Below are positions 36,401 to 47,600 of a DNA stretch of 64,000 bases, one piece after another. Every line of letters starts with the position of its first letter. Position 1 is the stretch's first letter. Below the pieces are notes generated by a model that was not told the origin of the DNA, searched no databases, and worked only from the letters and a program-made list of their open reading frames with translations. This DNA comes from Liolophura sinensis. Its lineage: Eukaryota > Mollusca > Polyplacophora > Chitonida > Chitonidae. Made by a program: the position numbers and the translations under genes. The stretch is taken from the NCBI RefSeq assembly GCF_032854445.1, contig NC_088300.1, positions 10,540,001-10,604,000 on the forward strand, read 5' to 3'.

Positions 36401-36612
36401 GTATGAAAATTGCAGTGTCAAAATTTGGATGAAATTTGTTGTAGTCTTTCACCATGCTGATGATGAAGATTGTATTTGAGCCTACATGAAGCTTTTGTAA
36501 TTCTCACTGGTTGTGATATAAACACTGTGTGTGCAGTAGAACTGACCTATCCTGTCTTTTTTCAGGTCTGTTGGAGTGTGTACCAGAAGCCTACAGGAAG
36601 TCTCTACATTAA
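15441..36612 (+). CDS. cysteine synthase-like PLP enzyme (Mcy1/YGR012W type), 13 exons
   Basis: Exons: 15441-15530, 19417-19454, 20451-20491, 20906-21001, 21478-21602, 21890-21979, 23663-23777, 25428-25481, 26367-26428, 30010-30168, 30557-30691, 33406-33451, 36566-36612. Phases agree throughout and give about 365 aa. Fold type II PLP family marks: TPLIR (44-48), GGGSVKDR with the expected Schiff-base Lys about 74, EGTAGNTG (99-106), the phosphate-cup GTGGT (210-214), [15 protein letters not shown], and a C-terminal CDTGQKYY. No haem or CBS domain follows, so this is not cystathionine beta-synthase. In this family the enzyme makes cysteine from an acetylated serine and sulfide; the substrate in animals is uncertain. 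Exon 1 ([18 protein letters not shown]..) is basic with no acidic residue until its last codon, like a mitochondrial presequence. Exon 1 is the least certain exon. Exon 6 seems to need a GC donor. Confidence 0.9.
15825..16505. mobile_element. fold-back / TIR element, about 680 bp, in intron 1 of the synthase gene
   Basis: Left arm (15825 to about 16045) and right arm (about 16296-16505) are reverse complements over most of 210-220 bp: both carry 'agtgttgggaga' at the outer edge, 'taaatcttctctagc', 'gagtggtcccc' and 'aattcacaaaataaatacat'. The centre is unrelated and has no transposase. This looks like a non-autonomous DNA transposon. Confidence 0.75.
17452..17575 (-). mobile_element. old SINE-like fragment of a second subfamily
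   Basis: Begins 'tatttatttatttgattgta', then 'gtttaacgccattcccaaga', and has 'ggtggaggaactggagtgcc' in place of the usual body. Similar to the fragment near 55712. Weak match to the main family. Confidence 0.5.
18465..19190 (+). repeat. 35-bp minisatellite, about 20 copies
   Basis: Unit 'gtcatgatgctggatagaaa' plus 'tgggaggaatccatt' at exact 35-bp spacing. Variants (gtcatg/gtcgtg, ggatcc/gaatcc, ggtgatacagg) recur in blocks, showing multi-unit duplications. It lies in intron 1 of the synthase gene, about 230 bp before exon 2. Confidence 0.95.
21960..23540 (+). repeat. 69-bp minisatellite built from the exon 6 donor junction, about 23 copies
   Basis: The first unit is the genuine end of synthase exon 6 (GATAACTACAACCATCAG) with its donor 'gcaggtaac'. 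Every later unit repeats 'aactacaactgtcaggcagg' then about 50 bp of intron ('..tgtacagtacacctcac..ggtaatgactgttat'). The 69-bp period is 23 codons, so the exon 6 frame stays open to 22498. It fills intron 6 up to about 120 bp before exon 7. Confidence 0.95.
21977..21985 (+). other. probable GC splice donor of synthase exon 6
   Basis: Exon 7 (23663) opens in phase 0 with GCT CAG CGT, so exon 6 must end in phase 0, after CAT CAG at 21979. The following bases are gcaggt, a GC-type donor. The nearby GT donor (after 21983) would put exon 7 out of frame and hit a stop within five codons. Confidence 0.6.
23757..25055 (+). repeat. complex tandem array built from the exon 7 donor junction
   Basis: The first unit is the end of exon 7, 'gagatatggcagcaaacag', plus its donor 'gtacatataagctagggtaa'. 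Units of about 48 bp repeat 'gatatggcagcaaacaggta..aagctagggtaatcaagat'. From about 24290 a larger unit of about 120 bp takes over, with 'aagcaacatctagatgtcga'. Many units keep a 'caaacag|gta' decoy donor. Confidence 0.9.
25662..26166. mobile_element. MITE-like element with short terminal inverted repeats, about 505 bp
   Basis: Left end 'ggggagtgtttctcaaaag' matches the reverse complement of the right end 'ttttgagaaacagacccc', and patches inside also pair ('ttacgacggac' with 'acgaccgtcctaag'). No coding capacity. It lies in intron 8 of the synthase gene. Confidence 0.5.
26424..28036 (+). repeat. higher-order tandem array built from the exon 9 donor junction (123-bp then 40-bp units)
   Basis: It starts in the end of exon 9 (CCTGAG) with its donor 'gtgaggaatgg'. 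To about 27450 a 123-bp unit repeats about eight times and is itself three 41-bp subunits, each with 'tgtgaggtgaagtctta' or 'ctgaggtgaggtctta'. After that a homogeneous 40-bp unit 'gaagtgagatcttaggaatg' + 'gtgtatgtaaagttgattgt' runs about 14 times. Confidence 0.93.
28380..28790 (+). repeat. very degenerate tandem repeat (about 75-90-bp units)
   Basis: Four or five diverged copies share 'ttagctcctgtataatgggc', 'tgaaggttaagctttttt'. It lies in intron 9 of the synthase gene. Confidence 0.5.
29419..29535 (+). mobile_element. SINE fragment (3' half)
   Basis: Contains 'aaggtctgccagcaacctgc', 'ccaccataatgctggctgcc' and 'gtaaaacaccaatcaaacaa' with an (AAAT)n tail. It lies in intron 9 of the synthase gene. 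Confidence 0.85.
30755..30822 (+). mobile_element. SINE 3' end fragment
   Basis: Only 'gtgaaatattcttgagtgcg' and a diverged tail ending AAATAAATAAA remain. It lies just after exon 11 of the synthase gene. Confidence 0.7.
30845..32785 (+). repeat. 41-bp minisatellite, about 46 copies, filling intron 11 of the synthase gene
   Basis: Unit 'cagcattcctgctttcagtc' plus 'acatgctttacctttgagatt'. Two linked variant classes alternate: 'tagctttgagattcagc' and 'tacctttgagattcaac'. Unlike the arrays after exons 6, 7 and 9, I find no match to the exon 11 donor or the exon 12 acceptor. Confidence 0.95.
33018..33087 (+). mobile_element. SINE 3' end fragment, degenerate
   Basis: 'tataagtgaaaaatttctga', then 'taacaatcaaataaataaat'. 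It is badly diverged, in intron 11 of the synthase gene. Confidence 0.65.
33540..36115 (+). repeat. 33-bp minisatellite, about 72 copies, with a 42-bp ancestral tail
   Basis: Unit 'tactcattgctgttcactgt' plus 'ggtatgtgccacg' from 33540 to 35935, in intron 12 of the synthase gene. The 11-codon period has no stop in several frames, giving the window's longest open frames (814 codons on plus, 658 on minus), which are not genes. From about 35925 to 36115 the units become 42 bp ('tactcattactggcaagctt' plus 'tgctgttcactatggtatctga'). The 33-bp unit looks like this longer unit with an internal deletion between two CTG words. Confidence 0.95.
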
Positions 36613-36806
36613 CATCTAGGGATCTTATTACATGTCCTTAATTAGCAATCATCACTGTGATTCTGTGTGTGGTACGGTTGTACTGTAATGGATGAATGGG
36701 GATATATCATCAGTGGGTGCTAATGTGTTCTCCTTTTGTATACACAAACAAGGAATGCTGAATCAGTAAATATACGTGGTATTGTTAAGAATTGTTCAAA
36801 CTGAGA

Positions 36807-36812
36807 AATAAA
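36807..36812 (+). terminator. poly(A) signal of the synthase gene
   Basis: AATAAA about 195 bp after the stop codon, in AT-rich sequence. It is the first canonical signal after the stop. Confidence 0.6.
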
Positions 36813-38682
36813 TATACAATTGACTCTGGTAAGTTATGATGTCAACATTCAACTTGGTGCAGCAGTACTCTTGATGATATTTCTATGCAGGCATGTATTA
36901 ATCAGTGATGAGTCAAATATATCATAAAAACAAAATATAAAGTAATTGCTCTCACACCTGTCATTTTTGCCTGACAACGGCTAACTGGAACATTCAGTGG
37001 CAACATTTGTTGTATTTGTGAACTTCTGGTTAAAGTTATAAAGTGTTTTTAATTCAGGTGTATTGGTACATGTGTATAGATCAGGTCATATTTACAAAAT
37101 ATATATGATTGTGTAATTAACTCTTCATTGTCTTGAACACTCACTTTATGTATACATGTACAAGTAAACTTTTTCATCAACATAATTAAAGCTGTCCAGT
37201 TCTTCACTGTTGTTTTACTTGGATAGCTTCTCACGTAGAAGCGCACACAGACAGTATTAAAATTTTATATTCAGGGAAATATATTATGCAAAATGCCCTT
37301 ATATAGTCTTGTCTTTTCTTTGTTCCTCTGATTGGGTGAAATTTCACAGCTGTAATACAGCATTAGCAAGGTTGATTACCAGGTACATGTAAGCATTTGA
37401 TTGGTGCTTTATGCCCCTTCACAGGATAATTGACACTGATAGTAGGCCACGCCCACAATATCAGTTCTGTTAGTCTTGTTTTGGAGGTTATTATTTTGAC
37501 ACCTGTTTTCACCATGTCCTCAGTACACTAGAATGGGTAGAATGACATGATAGTCCAGCAAAAGTTCAGTTTTTTTCCTATACTTATCTACACTCGTGCA
37601 AGGTCTTGGGAATGAAACCCCACCAGTGAAACATTTTAGTAAGTTACTGTCGTTTGGCAACTGCAGTACCAATGTTACAGCGTTCCCAGCAATGAAATTC
37701 CGTTGCACTTTCAATAAATTTTCTACACTTGAGAACTGTATGGTGGAATGTTTGTCGAACAGGGCGCTGAACCTGGCTTATGACGAGTTATTCTCATTGC
37801 GGTATATGGTAAGATAAAGATCATCTAGAGGGTTAACGTTTCATTGGTCAGTTAGTTATGGCCATTATTCCAGTAACATCATTAGATTCAGGATGTGTCT
37901 CATTGATTCAGACAGTTGCAGAGTTCCAGCCTGGGTTGTACCTAATGTACCTAACACTTAACAACTTGCAGAATTTTGCTGAAAATGGCCCAATACTCAA
38001 ACATGTCCTGTAACTTGTTCTGGTGAAGCCTGGCACAAAGTTTCAATTGAGTATGTTGAACCTTTTGGATAAAGGTCTGGAGAACTGGTTCCTGGAAGAC
38101 AGATGAAGAAAGTGCAAGCCTATAGTCCCATCTGGTATTGGTAGGGACTGACAAATAACTTCATCACTACAGAACTGGGCATGGCTCTGTGGGAAGATGG
38201 ATGACTCCGATCAGGAAGCACACAAGGTACTGGTTCATTACTGTTTTGCTAAGTGCATGTCGCGTTAACTGCCACTAATTAACCTTATGAGCATTTGTGA
38301 AATAGGCCTCTAGTGACTGATACTGAAGCAGTGATTTGGAGTCACACGGAAACCTTAGCAACTTGCTTGGCAACAGAAAACCTACTGACTAATGTTAAAA
38401 CATCATTGGCCAGGGGCTGTACTAAAACATCACATCAATTTTCACAGTCTGTAATAAAAGACACCACATCATTGGTCAAGGGTTGTAATAAAACACACCA
38501 CATCAATGGTCAAGCCCTGTAATAAAACACACCACATCACTGGTCGAGGGTTGTAATAAAACACACCACATCATTGGTCAAGGGCTAAAATAAAACACAC
38601 CACCTTAATGGTCCAGCTAACCACACTAGCAGTCTACACTGAGAGAATGACTTAATTCACACACATCACATTTACTTTAAGG
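36813..38682. other. convergent spacer between the synthase and WDR74 genes
   Basis: No exon recognised. It holds the 3' flanks of both genes, short chance frames, and a small tandem array near its right end. I see no clear minus-strand AATAAA for WDR74 here. Confidence 0.4.
38370..38615 (+). repeat. 34-35-bp minisatellite, about 6 copies, next to the WDR74 stop
   Basis: Unit 'catcattggtcaagggctgt' plus 'aataaaacacacca'. It ends about 70 bp from the WDR74 stop codon, so it is probably in that gene's 3' UTR. Confidence 0.88.
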
Positions 38683-41600
38683 TCATACATGCTTTTTATT
38701 CCTCTTTTTGTTTGGTTTTGTTTTGTTTTCTGAGGAGTGAGGCCTTTTCACTGGTTCTTTCTGGTGTATGTTGACTTTTGTTTCTCTCTGAGTGATGTGT
38801 TTGTCAGCTTTATGTTTTAGCACAGTTTTAGTTTTGACGGCCTCCATTTTTGCCCACAGTTCATCTTCATTGTCTGAGTCCCCTTCATCCATGACATCTA
38901 CTTGCTTTTCCTTCACATCGGCTTTGTTTTCATCTGTCATCGTCGTGACATCAGGATTCCACTTGGAAGCAAACAGCAAACAATTCAGACGAGACTTGAG
39001 ATAAATCTGTGGACAAAAAGAAAGAGTGGAAAGTAAATGGCCAAAATCTTGCAATCCGAACCTGTCACAAAATCTGTTAAAACTTATGTTACAATGTTTG
39101 TTAACAGTTAATAGACTTCAATCTGTTGTACAAAGATTTAAGTAAATCCTGACTTGTAACAAGGATTCACGTAAATCCTGACTTGTAACAAGGATTCACA
39201 ACTGCTATGACAAAAAGTCAACTGCTTAGGCTTCGTTCTGTCTCGGCATCTCACTACATAAACAACCCATGTTACAAGAGAGAATATCAAAAATTCAACC
39301 AACCAGCCAACTGACAGACAAAACCACCTAAATGTGTAAAGCTACTGTGTCACAGCTGAAAACAGTAGATATCAGGTCATGATGAAATGTGAAACTGACA
39401 GATCACCTGGGGCAAATGACCTAAAGTTTGGCCCTGGGACTTGGAAAGTGTATCCCAGAAATTAGTAAGTTAGTTGTGGTTGTTACTGAGTGGGCGCAAG
39501 GGGAAAGCATTGAGGGTGGTCAGGGGACAATACTGACAGTTCAAGAATGTAGCAAACAAGTTCACACTTCAATGAGCAGTTAGTCTATGTTCCTACCACC
39601 AACAGTTCATGTTTTCCTCAGTTTAATTTATAATTATTTTAGTGCTTGCCCTTCGCGTCAGGTCGATTGTTTTATTATCGTTATTTTGTGTTAAATGCGA
39701 ATTTGGGAGAAAATCTTTGCAGATTAAGCGTGTCTACCAAGTGCCTTCATGCAAATGGAGTGTCATGTAAAATATACGTTTTTAAACTGCAGGGCCCTCT
39801 GTATACAAAGCTGTAGCAGAATTTAACATACCACGAATTAATACTTGCAAACTCGGCCAACCACCAGACAAGATGAAGATGTCAAACTACAATCAAAGCG
39901 ACATCTACACACATACGTTTGCACTGTGGCAGTTAAACATTTGTTGTTCATACTGGTGTAATTTGAATGACTGTCAATTCCTGCCCATATTTGGTAAACA
40001 TGAATACTTAATTTACTGAATACTTAATTTACTGAATACTTAATTTACTGAATACTTAATTCAGTCCCCTCGGATGAAATTGTAGTCATACATACTACAT
40101 TGTTCTGCATGTAGATACAAGCCACTTACAATCACACAAATCGAAATTTCCATGTGTTTTCATCTATTGATCATATGATTTTTGACGGCAAAATGCTAAA
40201 CAATAATCTTATTTGTTGCTGGCGACACATAAATCACGCCTGGGCAAAACTGTATACAGGAAATCATAAAAAATGCATTTTACTTTGATATAAAGCCAAT
40301 GATGATATTGTGCGAACTCCTAATGTGATAGCAACTCAAACTGCAAATCCTGTCTCCTGATATGCTGGACTTGCACACAGTGCTACTGAAAAGGGGTAAA
40401 AGTAAGGCATGGTAGTTTTCGGAAACCTCGTGTGAAATATGTTTTCTCTGTTAAATGGGGGCCTCCGTGGCTCAGTCGGTTAAAGCGCTAGCGCAGCGTA
40501 ATGACCCAGGAGTCTCTCACCAATGCGGTCGCTGTGAGTTCAAGTCCAGCTCATGCTGGCGGCCGTACGTGAGAAGGTCTGTCAGCAACCTGCGGATGGT
40601 CGTGGGTTTCCCCCAGGCTCTGCCCGGTTTCCACCCACCATAATGCTGGCCGCTGTCGTATAAGTGAAATATTCTTGAGTATGGCATAAAACACCAATCA
40701 AAAAAAAAAAAAAATCTCTGTTAAATGGGAGGTTTCCAATATAAAAATGTGGGAAAAGAAACTCTTCTGCATTAGGATGACAGTTCTGATTGTAAAGAAA
40801 CAAAATCTGTGTGTAACCTGACATACTGGACACGGGAAGCTGATGACAGATATTTCTTGGTGAAAATTCATTTTTAGCTGAAATATGTTTGTAAACACAT
40901 TCGCTGCATAATGAGGGCTCTCAGCAGACAACCGTTCACCAAGTAAGTGTGAGGTGACTTCCAGGTAGACCTAACCCGAATAATCGTTTCGTCTGCAGTG
41001 TACATTGTGCATGTACAGTCCTGGTTTGGCTTGGTGGAACTTTGAGACAGTGTTCAGAATTCAAAGGTTTGTAATAGACATTGCCTGTATTAATACTTTC
41101 CTTGATTTCATTCATGGGTGTATTTAGAGAGGTACATGTAAGCCAACAAGTCAGGAGACCTGCACACCTCACTGTCTGTGACTTGACCCCATGAGGATTA
41201 GCAGCCAGACCTGACAAGTGCCATGCAAGGTAATGAAACGGACAGGGGGCTAATCACTCTCTTCTGTCATCTTGCTACCAACTCAAATAGCGTGAAACTG
41301 AATGACAGTAATTCGTGCGAAACTTTAGGTCATTTACCATACCTTATGTAAGAGGTGTCCAGAATCAATATGGTGGATGCGGAGAAATCTGTCCAGGCCA
41401 CAGGAAGCCACCAAAGGCATTGTGGGATGGCACTGCAGGCTTCGGATACCGCCCGCAAAGCCCTTGTAACACTGGACCATTTGACCTGTGGGATAAAGAA
41501 ACAGAAAGATACTTAAAGATAATTAATTACAGAGCATTATATATTTCTGTGTGTACACAAATAAAGGCTAAACTGAAGCAATACTGTATAATTGCTGCTA

Positions 41601-44600
41601 ACATTTTTTAAGTGTAAAATAGTTTACACCCAGAAAAAGAAACATTTGTTTCAAGACGTCTCAATCTGAGCTCAGTGGTATGATGTCATAATATGTGTAC
41701 AGTAAACTTTTACATTTCTACATCATCAGACACGACGTCATACATGCACAGCTGTGAAGTATCCAGGTCAACTCAATACCCTAAGCTTGGTGTTGATTGG
41801 TCTAAAATGTATGACTTCTGCAAAAGGAGTAAAAGAGAATAGTAGCAAAAAGCTGCATGAAGTATGCCTCAATTTCTTCATTTTTTTGAGTAGAATAGAC
41901 TTTAACACCTTCGTTTTGCGTTTCAGTACCAAACAAGGTTCAGAGGTATTAGGTTACAAAACAAGCGCTGCTATGGCGGTGTTAAACCCTTAAACATGGG
42001 TGTCATGACAATGGCTGACATTTTTACCTTTTCTCAGGTCCATCATACCCATTTTTCCCTGTGTGTTGCCTACTATCACCTGTCTGAAAATAAAAACACA
42101 ACCATAGTGGACTTCATTCCTGTAACCTAATTTCCAGATAACCTGAAGGAATGAGTTCCCGATTACAGCGTGAATGCTCATTAAGCAGTTATATCAGGAG
42201 CACACCAACAACAACACTTATGGTGGGGAAATGGAAAAGCTATAAATTCATAGATACAGAATTATTTTGATGATTTTTGATGTCAAAATATGCAACATAA
42301 ATTTTTCTCCTTATTATCAGGTATGTTAATCAACTGTAAAAACATAAAAAATATTGAGGACCCACAGGATTAGACTGAATTTCAGCGGTTTCCCTCGTTG
42401 ACACTTACGTTCCCTGGGGTCGTATAGTCATGGCTGACAGTGGGTACTCGTCAAATGTCATCTCCATCACTGGTCGTCGCTGAGGTGAAGACGGATCGTA
42501 AATTCTGACCTGACAAACACATGGCCAAATGAGTAAGTACCTCACAAAAGTTGAAATAAATCTCTGTTGAGAGATTTGAAGGACGAACTATGCTAATCTA
42601 AAATTGTTTAAGACGGGTGGCCGCATTGTTAAATTTGAGAATTTGACAGTCAATTTAACTGACTTTTTCGACACACACTGACATGGAATGCAGCTTACAC
42701 ATAAGTTCATACCATTTGACAGGTACCTGAAAATCCACGTGACTCAAAGCTGCAGATGCACAAACCATGGCCATTGGAGACCTCACTGTCATGAGGAAAC
42801 CCATGCCTTTAGCAGAGGGAAAGGAATAAGCCATGAAGGACTTAAACAGTCTGACTCCTGCATCGACTGATCAGACAAATCTAAAACAATATTAAATATC
42901 CAAACATTGTCTGGTTTTATGTCATTGGAGAAACATTGGTATAAAACATTTTGCCTGATAGTTTTAGACAAACAGATGAAGTGGTTTGGAAATTACTCAG
43001 ACAAAACTACTTTTTTTTCCGAGTCAATAAAGCAGTACAGTGTAACATTTAATCTGCCTTGTTACTTGCTAAGAGATAATGTGACAGACAAACCTGGTGA
43101 TATCCCGTGCATGTGATCACTTTCTGAGAGTCGGGGATAAACTGGATTCCTAGCACCCACACCGGTGCACGAAGGTTCAGCCAGTCATTCCTGACCTACA
43201 CGACACAGAAAACATCACAACAAACTGTTCAGCGCTTCCCCTCTGTCCTTCAGCATTCAATAAATCCCCTTTATCTTGTCAGACAAACACGAAGTCAGGT
43301 ATCACAGGCCATAATCCATGATCAAGTGTGAAATCACAGAATCTGATTATGAGAATATCGCGTACATGCAATGTACATTAATATTCTTGAGCATGGAGTA
43401 AAACACCAATCAAATAAATAAATAAATTTAATGTACACTTAATCCACCTTCTGGTGTATGGTTTGTCCCTATTCTTGCTTTTTGACCTCCAAGCTTACAT
43501 ACACATGATCACAGTTGATCCAGCTCTACATGTACATGCAGGGTTAGATCCAGAAATTTGATTTTTTTAGAAATCTGACCAAAAACAGTCGGGGGTCTGA
43601 GGCGCCCAGCTCCTGGACTTTCTTAATGCTCTAAAATCCATTTTTCTCTATTTTAAGCTGTTTCTGTGCACACATTACGAAAGGAATATATTACTGGCAT
43701 TCACATTATAAAACAGTTTTTATAATCTGATTGATCAACTGGAGTTTTACTTCACAATACTTGAAACCATGGGAATACCTTTATACTATTTAATTATGCA
43801 AGTCAAAATAATCCATAGACCACAAATTGGTTAATTTATATCTTAACTTAGTTTAATAAAAAAAATTTTAAAGGCTTTGGAGAACAATTCCTCGAGTCCT
43901 TCTAGTGTATTGTTTGCACATAAATCCAAGACCATAAAAACAATTACCAGCCATTGATTTGTGTTGTGTTTTTTTTTATTCCTTGGTTCAACAGGTCTTA
44001 AATAAAACGGCAAAATAAATTAAAGACAATGTTTGGAGCCAATACACTGAGTCTTCTCAATTAAATTATCTCTCTGTACTGAAAATCCAGCATTACCGTT
44101 GTGTTTTTATACTCTGTAAATGTCGTTAACAATAAAAGCATCTAAAAAATGGCAAGCTAACATCAACAAGCCATGGCAAGGGAGGTAGCTCTTCACAAAC
44201 TTTTGCGATTTTGTTATAGTAAAGTTCATGCACTTTAACCCAATACTGGCTGTTAAAAAAGAGATTACAAATGCCAGCTGACTTCATGACAAAGACAAGA
44301 CGGCGTTTTTGGTAGAAAAGCTAATAATCGGCAAGAACTTGGTTGTGATAACTGGTTCCACATAACATCAAACACTTGTGCTTAACAGAAGCACATGTAC
44401 GCACAAGACGTGTTGCCAAGCAACACACCGGAACTGGTTGCACTGTGCATGTGTAAACCAAATTTTCAGGTAAACATGGTTGACACTTGAAATACAAAGA
44501 CATGTGAGAATGTTATGTGTTTTTTGATTTTGGTTCTCCATTGGTCCTGCTGTAGGCAGTAGTAAAAGACTAGGGGTACTGTTAAAGTACAGACTTCATA

Positions 44601-47600
44601 AAAGAGATTTAATGATTTTCGACAAAATCATTTGATTTTTTTCTACTTTTGATTTTTTAGAAAAGTCCGCCTGACGGACACAACAAGGCCCTGTATCCAA
44701 CCCTGACATGTATAATCACTCTGACGATACATGGGTTGTTCCCAAACTCACTAGCTCCTCAGAATAGTCCGGATGGAGCAGTCACAAGAACACTGTGATA
44801 GTATTGGCACAGAGTATTGTCAGAGAGGTAATTTACAAACTAAAATTGCTGTTCACAACCTATAAGAATGTCTCTGCTTAATTTGACTTCCATACACAGG
44901 TAGACCTTGAAATGACACAACCCTAGACAATGTTCAACCCTGTGCTTCAGTGTACATCTAGCTGTTTAATTCTATAAAGTTTCCTGTGCGACGGTACATA
45001 TGTTCTTGTTGCTGACTTAGAGAAGGAGATTTGTGATCTTCTGATGGACACACTGGTCTTTCATTTAAAGCTTACATTTTTAGCTTTGAAGATTGGTTGT
45101 TTGGCATTACTGAGATCCCATAACTTGAAGTCGTTTTCCTTTCCTCCCGTTGCTACCAGGTGTGGATTCTGCTCGCTGTGGCACATACAACACAGCTCTG
45201 CTCCAGCATCAATCTCCACCTACAGGAGAACAAAAACAACACCAGATCAGACCACAACGTGCAAACACACAGTCAACTTCATTATGTGAATTAGGACGGC
45301 CTCTGTGGTTGAGGTGGTTAGCGTGCCAGCACGGCGCAATGACGCAGGAGTCTCTCACCAATGCGGATGCTGTAAGTTCAAGCCCAAGTTCAAGCTGGGT
45401 TTCCTTCTGGCTGTATGTGGGAAGATCTGCCATGGGTTTCCCCTGGGCTCTGATCAGTTGGTACATGTAAGTGCAATATTCTTGAGTATGGCATAAAACA
45501 CCAATCAAATAAATAAATTATGTGACCTGTATGTGACTCCAGGTTGTTTGACTTATACATGGAGGTTAAGTGGTGAGAAAACTGGGCAAGGCCTTGGGAA
45601 ATCTACCGCATCCATCTTACTAGGCGCACACACGTCCATGTATGCATGGTAGTGGGCACTAAAATTGATATATAAACACACACCCATGTGTACAATACTG
45701 GATTCAATAAAGTTCCATACAAGATTTTCTGACAGCCTGAGTACTTACCACATCATCTGTATTTTCATGCCACACTTTAACAAGCCCTGATTCCACTGCT
45801 GTTAAATAATGCCTAAAACACAAAGACATCTGTCAGAGAGAATAGTTAAAATTCAAGTTGTTCTAGATGTATGTTTTTAATATTTATTTATTTATTTATT
45901 TATTTATGTGATTGGTGTTCTACACCGTACTCAAGAATATTTCACTTATATGACGGCAGCCAGCATTATGGTGGGAGGAAACCGTGCAGAGCACTTGGAA
46001 ACATACGACCATCCACAGGTTGCTGGCAGACCTTCCCATGTACTGTTTCTGTTCTTTTTTTAATACACTTTGTAACCATATACATGTTCTGTTATTCTTC
46101 AACATATTTGCATGTCTAAGACGTGTTTATTCACACATGTTCTGAAGATGTTATTCTGTACAGAATGATACAATTATACTGTTGTGAAGCCCTGAAATTG
46201 GCCAATCCAATCAATGTAGTTTTGTGTCCAGAATGAAATTATAAATGTGCATAAATTTCACTGAAAGTTGCTCTTTCATGTCTGAAAAGGTTGAAAAATT
46301 AGGGGACCAGAATTGTCCAAAACACTCTACTGGAGGTGAAGTTATATGTACAAAATGTAAAACTGGTATTACAATTTAAACCAGAAAACTTTACCTCTGT
46401 AATATGACCGCTTGCCTTAATGTAAATGTACTTGCACCACTGAGTGGACAAAGTGACAGTTCTCTGTGATATACTGTTCTCTTACCCATCTGGATTGGCT
46501 ACTTCTTAAATATCCTCATAGCAAACTTTGCTGACAGACTTACTTTTCATACTTTGACAGCCCACAGAACTTTCCGCTGCCACCGCTGCAAGTCTCAGTT
46601 TCATTCCATTCTCCACTGTCAATATTATAGCTGTGAACGAACTGACTTTTTGTGCCAAAGCATACCTGAAAATAAAACCATCATTGTATTATTTATTTGT
46701 TTATTTATTATTTGGTTTGAAAGTTTTACTTAAATATTTATATATTATAGGGTTTGAAAGTTTTGAAAGTAAAATATACATGCAGGAAAGTCCTAAGAAA
46801 AGAATGAACTCTATAGTTTATCAATTTGCTCGAAATGAAAAAAAAGCTGTGCAGAAAAACAATCAAAATCAAAAATTGATCAATTCAAGACAATTTAAAC
46901 AACAATTATTACCTCTGTTTGCTCATGATTTCCCCAACACATACAGCATATTTCATTGTTCTTATCCAACTTTTCCACAGTGTTGACATTGTTCCATGCA
47001 TTCTTTTCCACATGTACTCCTGCAAAATCGATGAAAGTTAGAGACCATGAGCAAAAGAATAAAATAAATTGCTTCAGATTATTTGCTACATGTTAAGATA
47101 GTTTCACTTTTTTGTCAATTAAGAAAAGTCACAAGAATTAAATACAAGATTCAATTTTCAGACATAACAGTTAAACTTAGACTAATGAATATTTTGCAGT
47201 AATTGAATAGAGCTATAAGAATCACAAACCAGAGACCTTAACCCCATGGTTAACTGTGAAACCAGTATGGTTAACTGTGAAACCCCCATGGTTAACTGTG
47301 AACCCCCCATGGTTAACCCATAAACCCGAGCCTAAGGGAGTTTGTAATACAAATGACACAGTCATAAGCACAGCTTTATTTCCATGTCAGGGGGCCTCGG
47401 TGGCTCAGTTGGTTAGCGTGCTAGTGCAGTGTAATGACCCAGGAGCCGCTCACCAATGCGGTCATTATGAGTTCAAGTCCAGCTCATGCTGGCTTCCTCT
47501 CCGGCCATATGTGGGAAGGTCTGTCAGCAACCTGCGGATGGTTGTGGGTTTCCCCTGGGCTCTGCCTGGTTTCCACCCACCATAATAAGTGAAAAATTGT

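Noticed and set aside
40460-40560. A genuine tRNA gene (A and B boxes present)
   Set aside because: The region is the head of a SINE with a body, tail and target-site duplication; I could not form a sound cloverleaf by eye.
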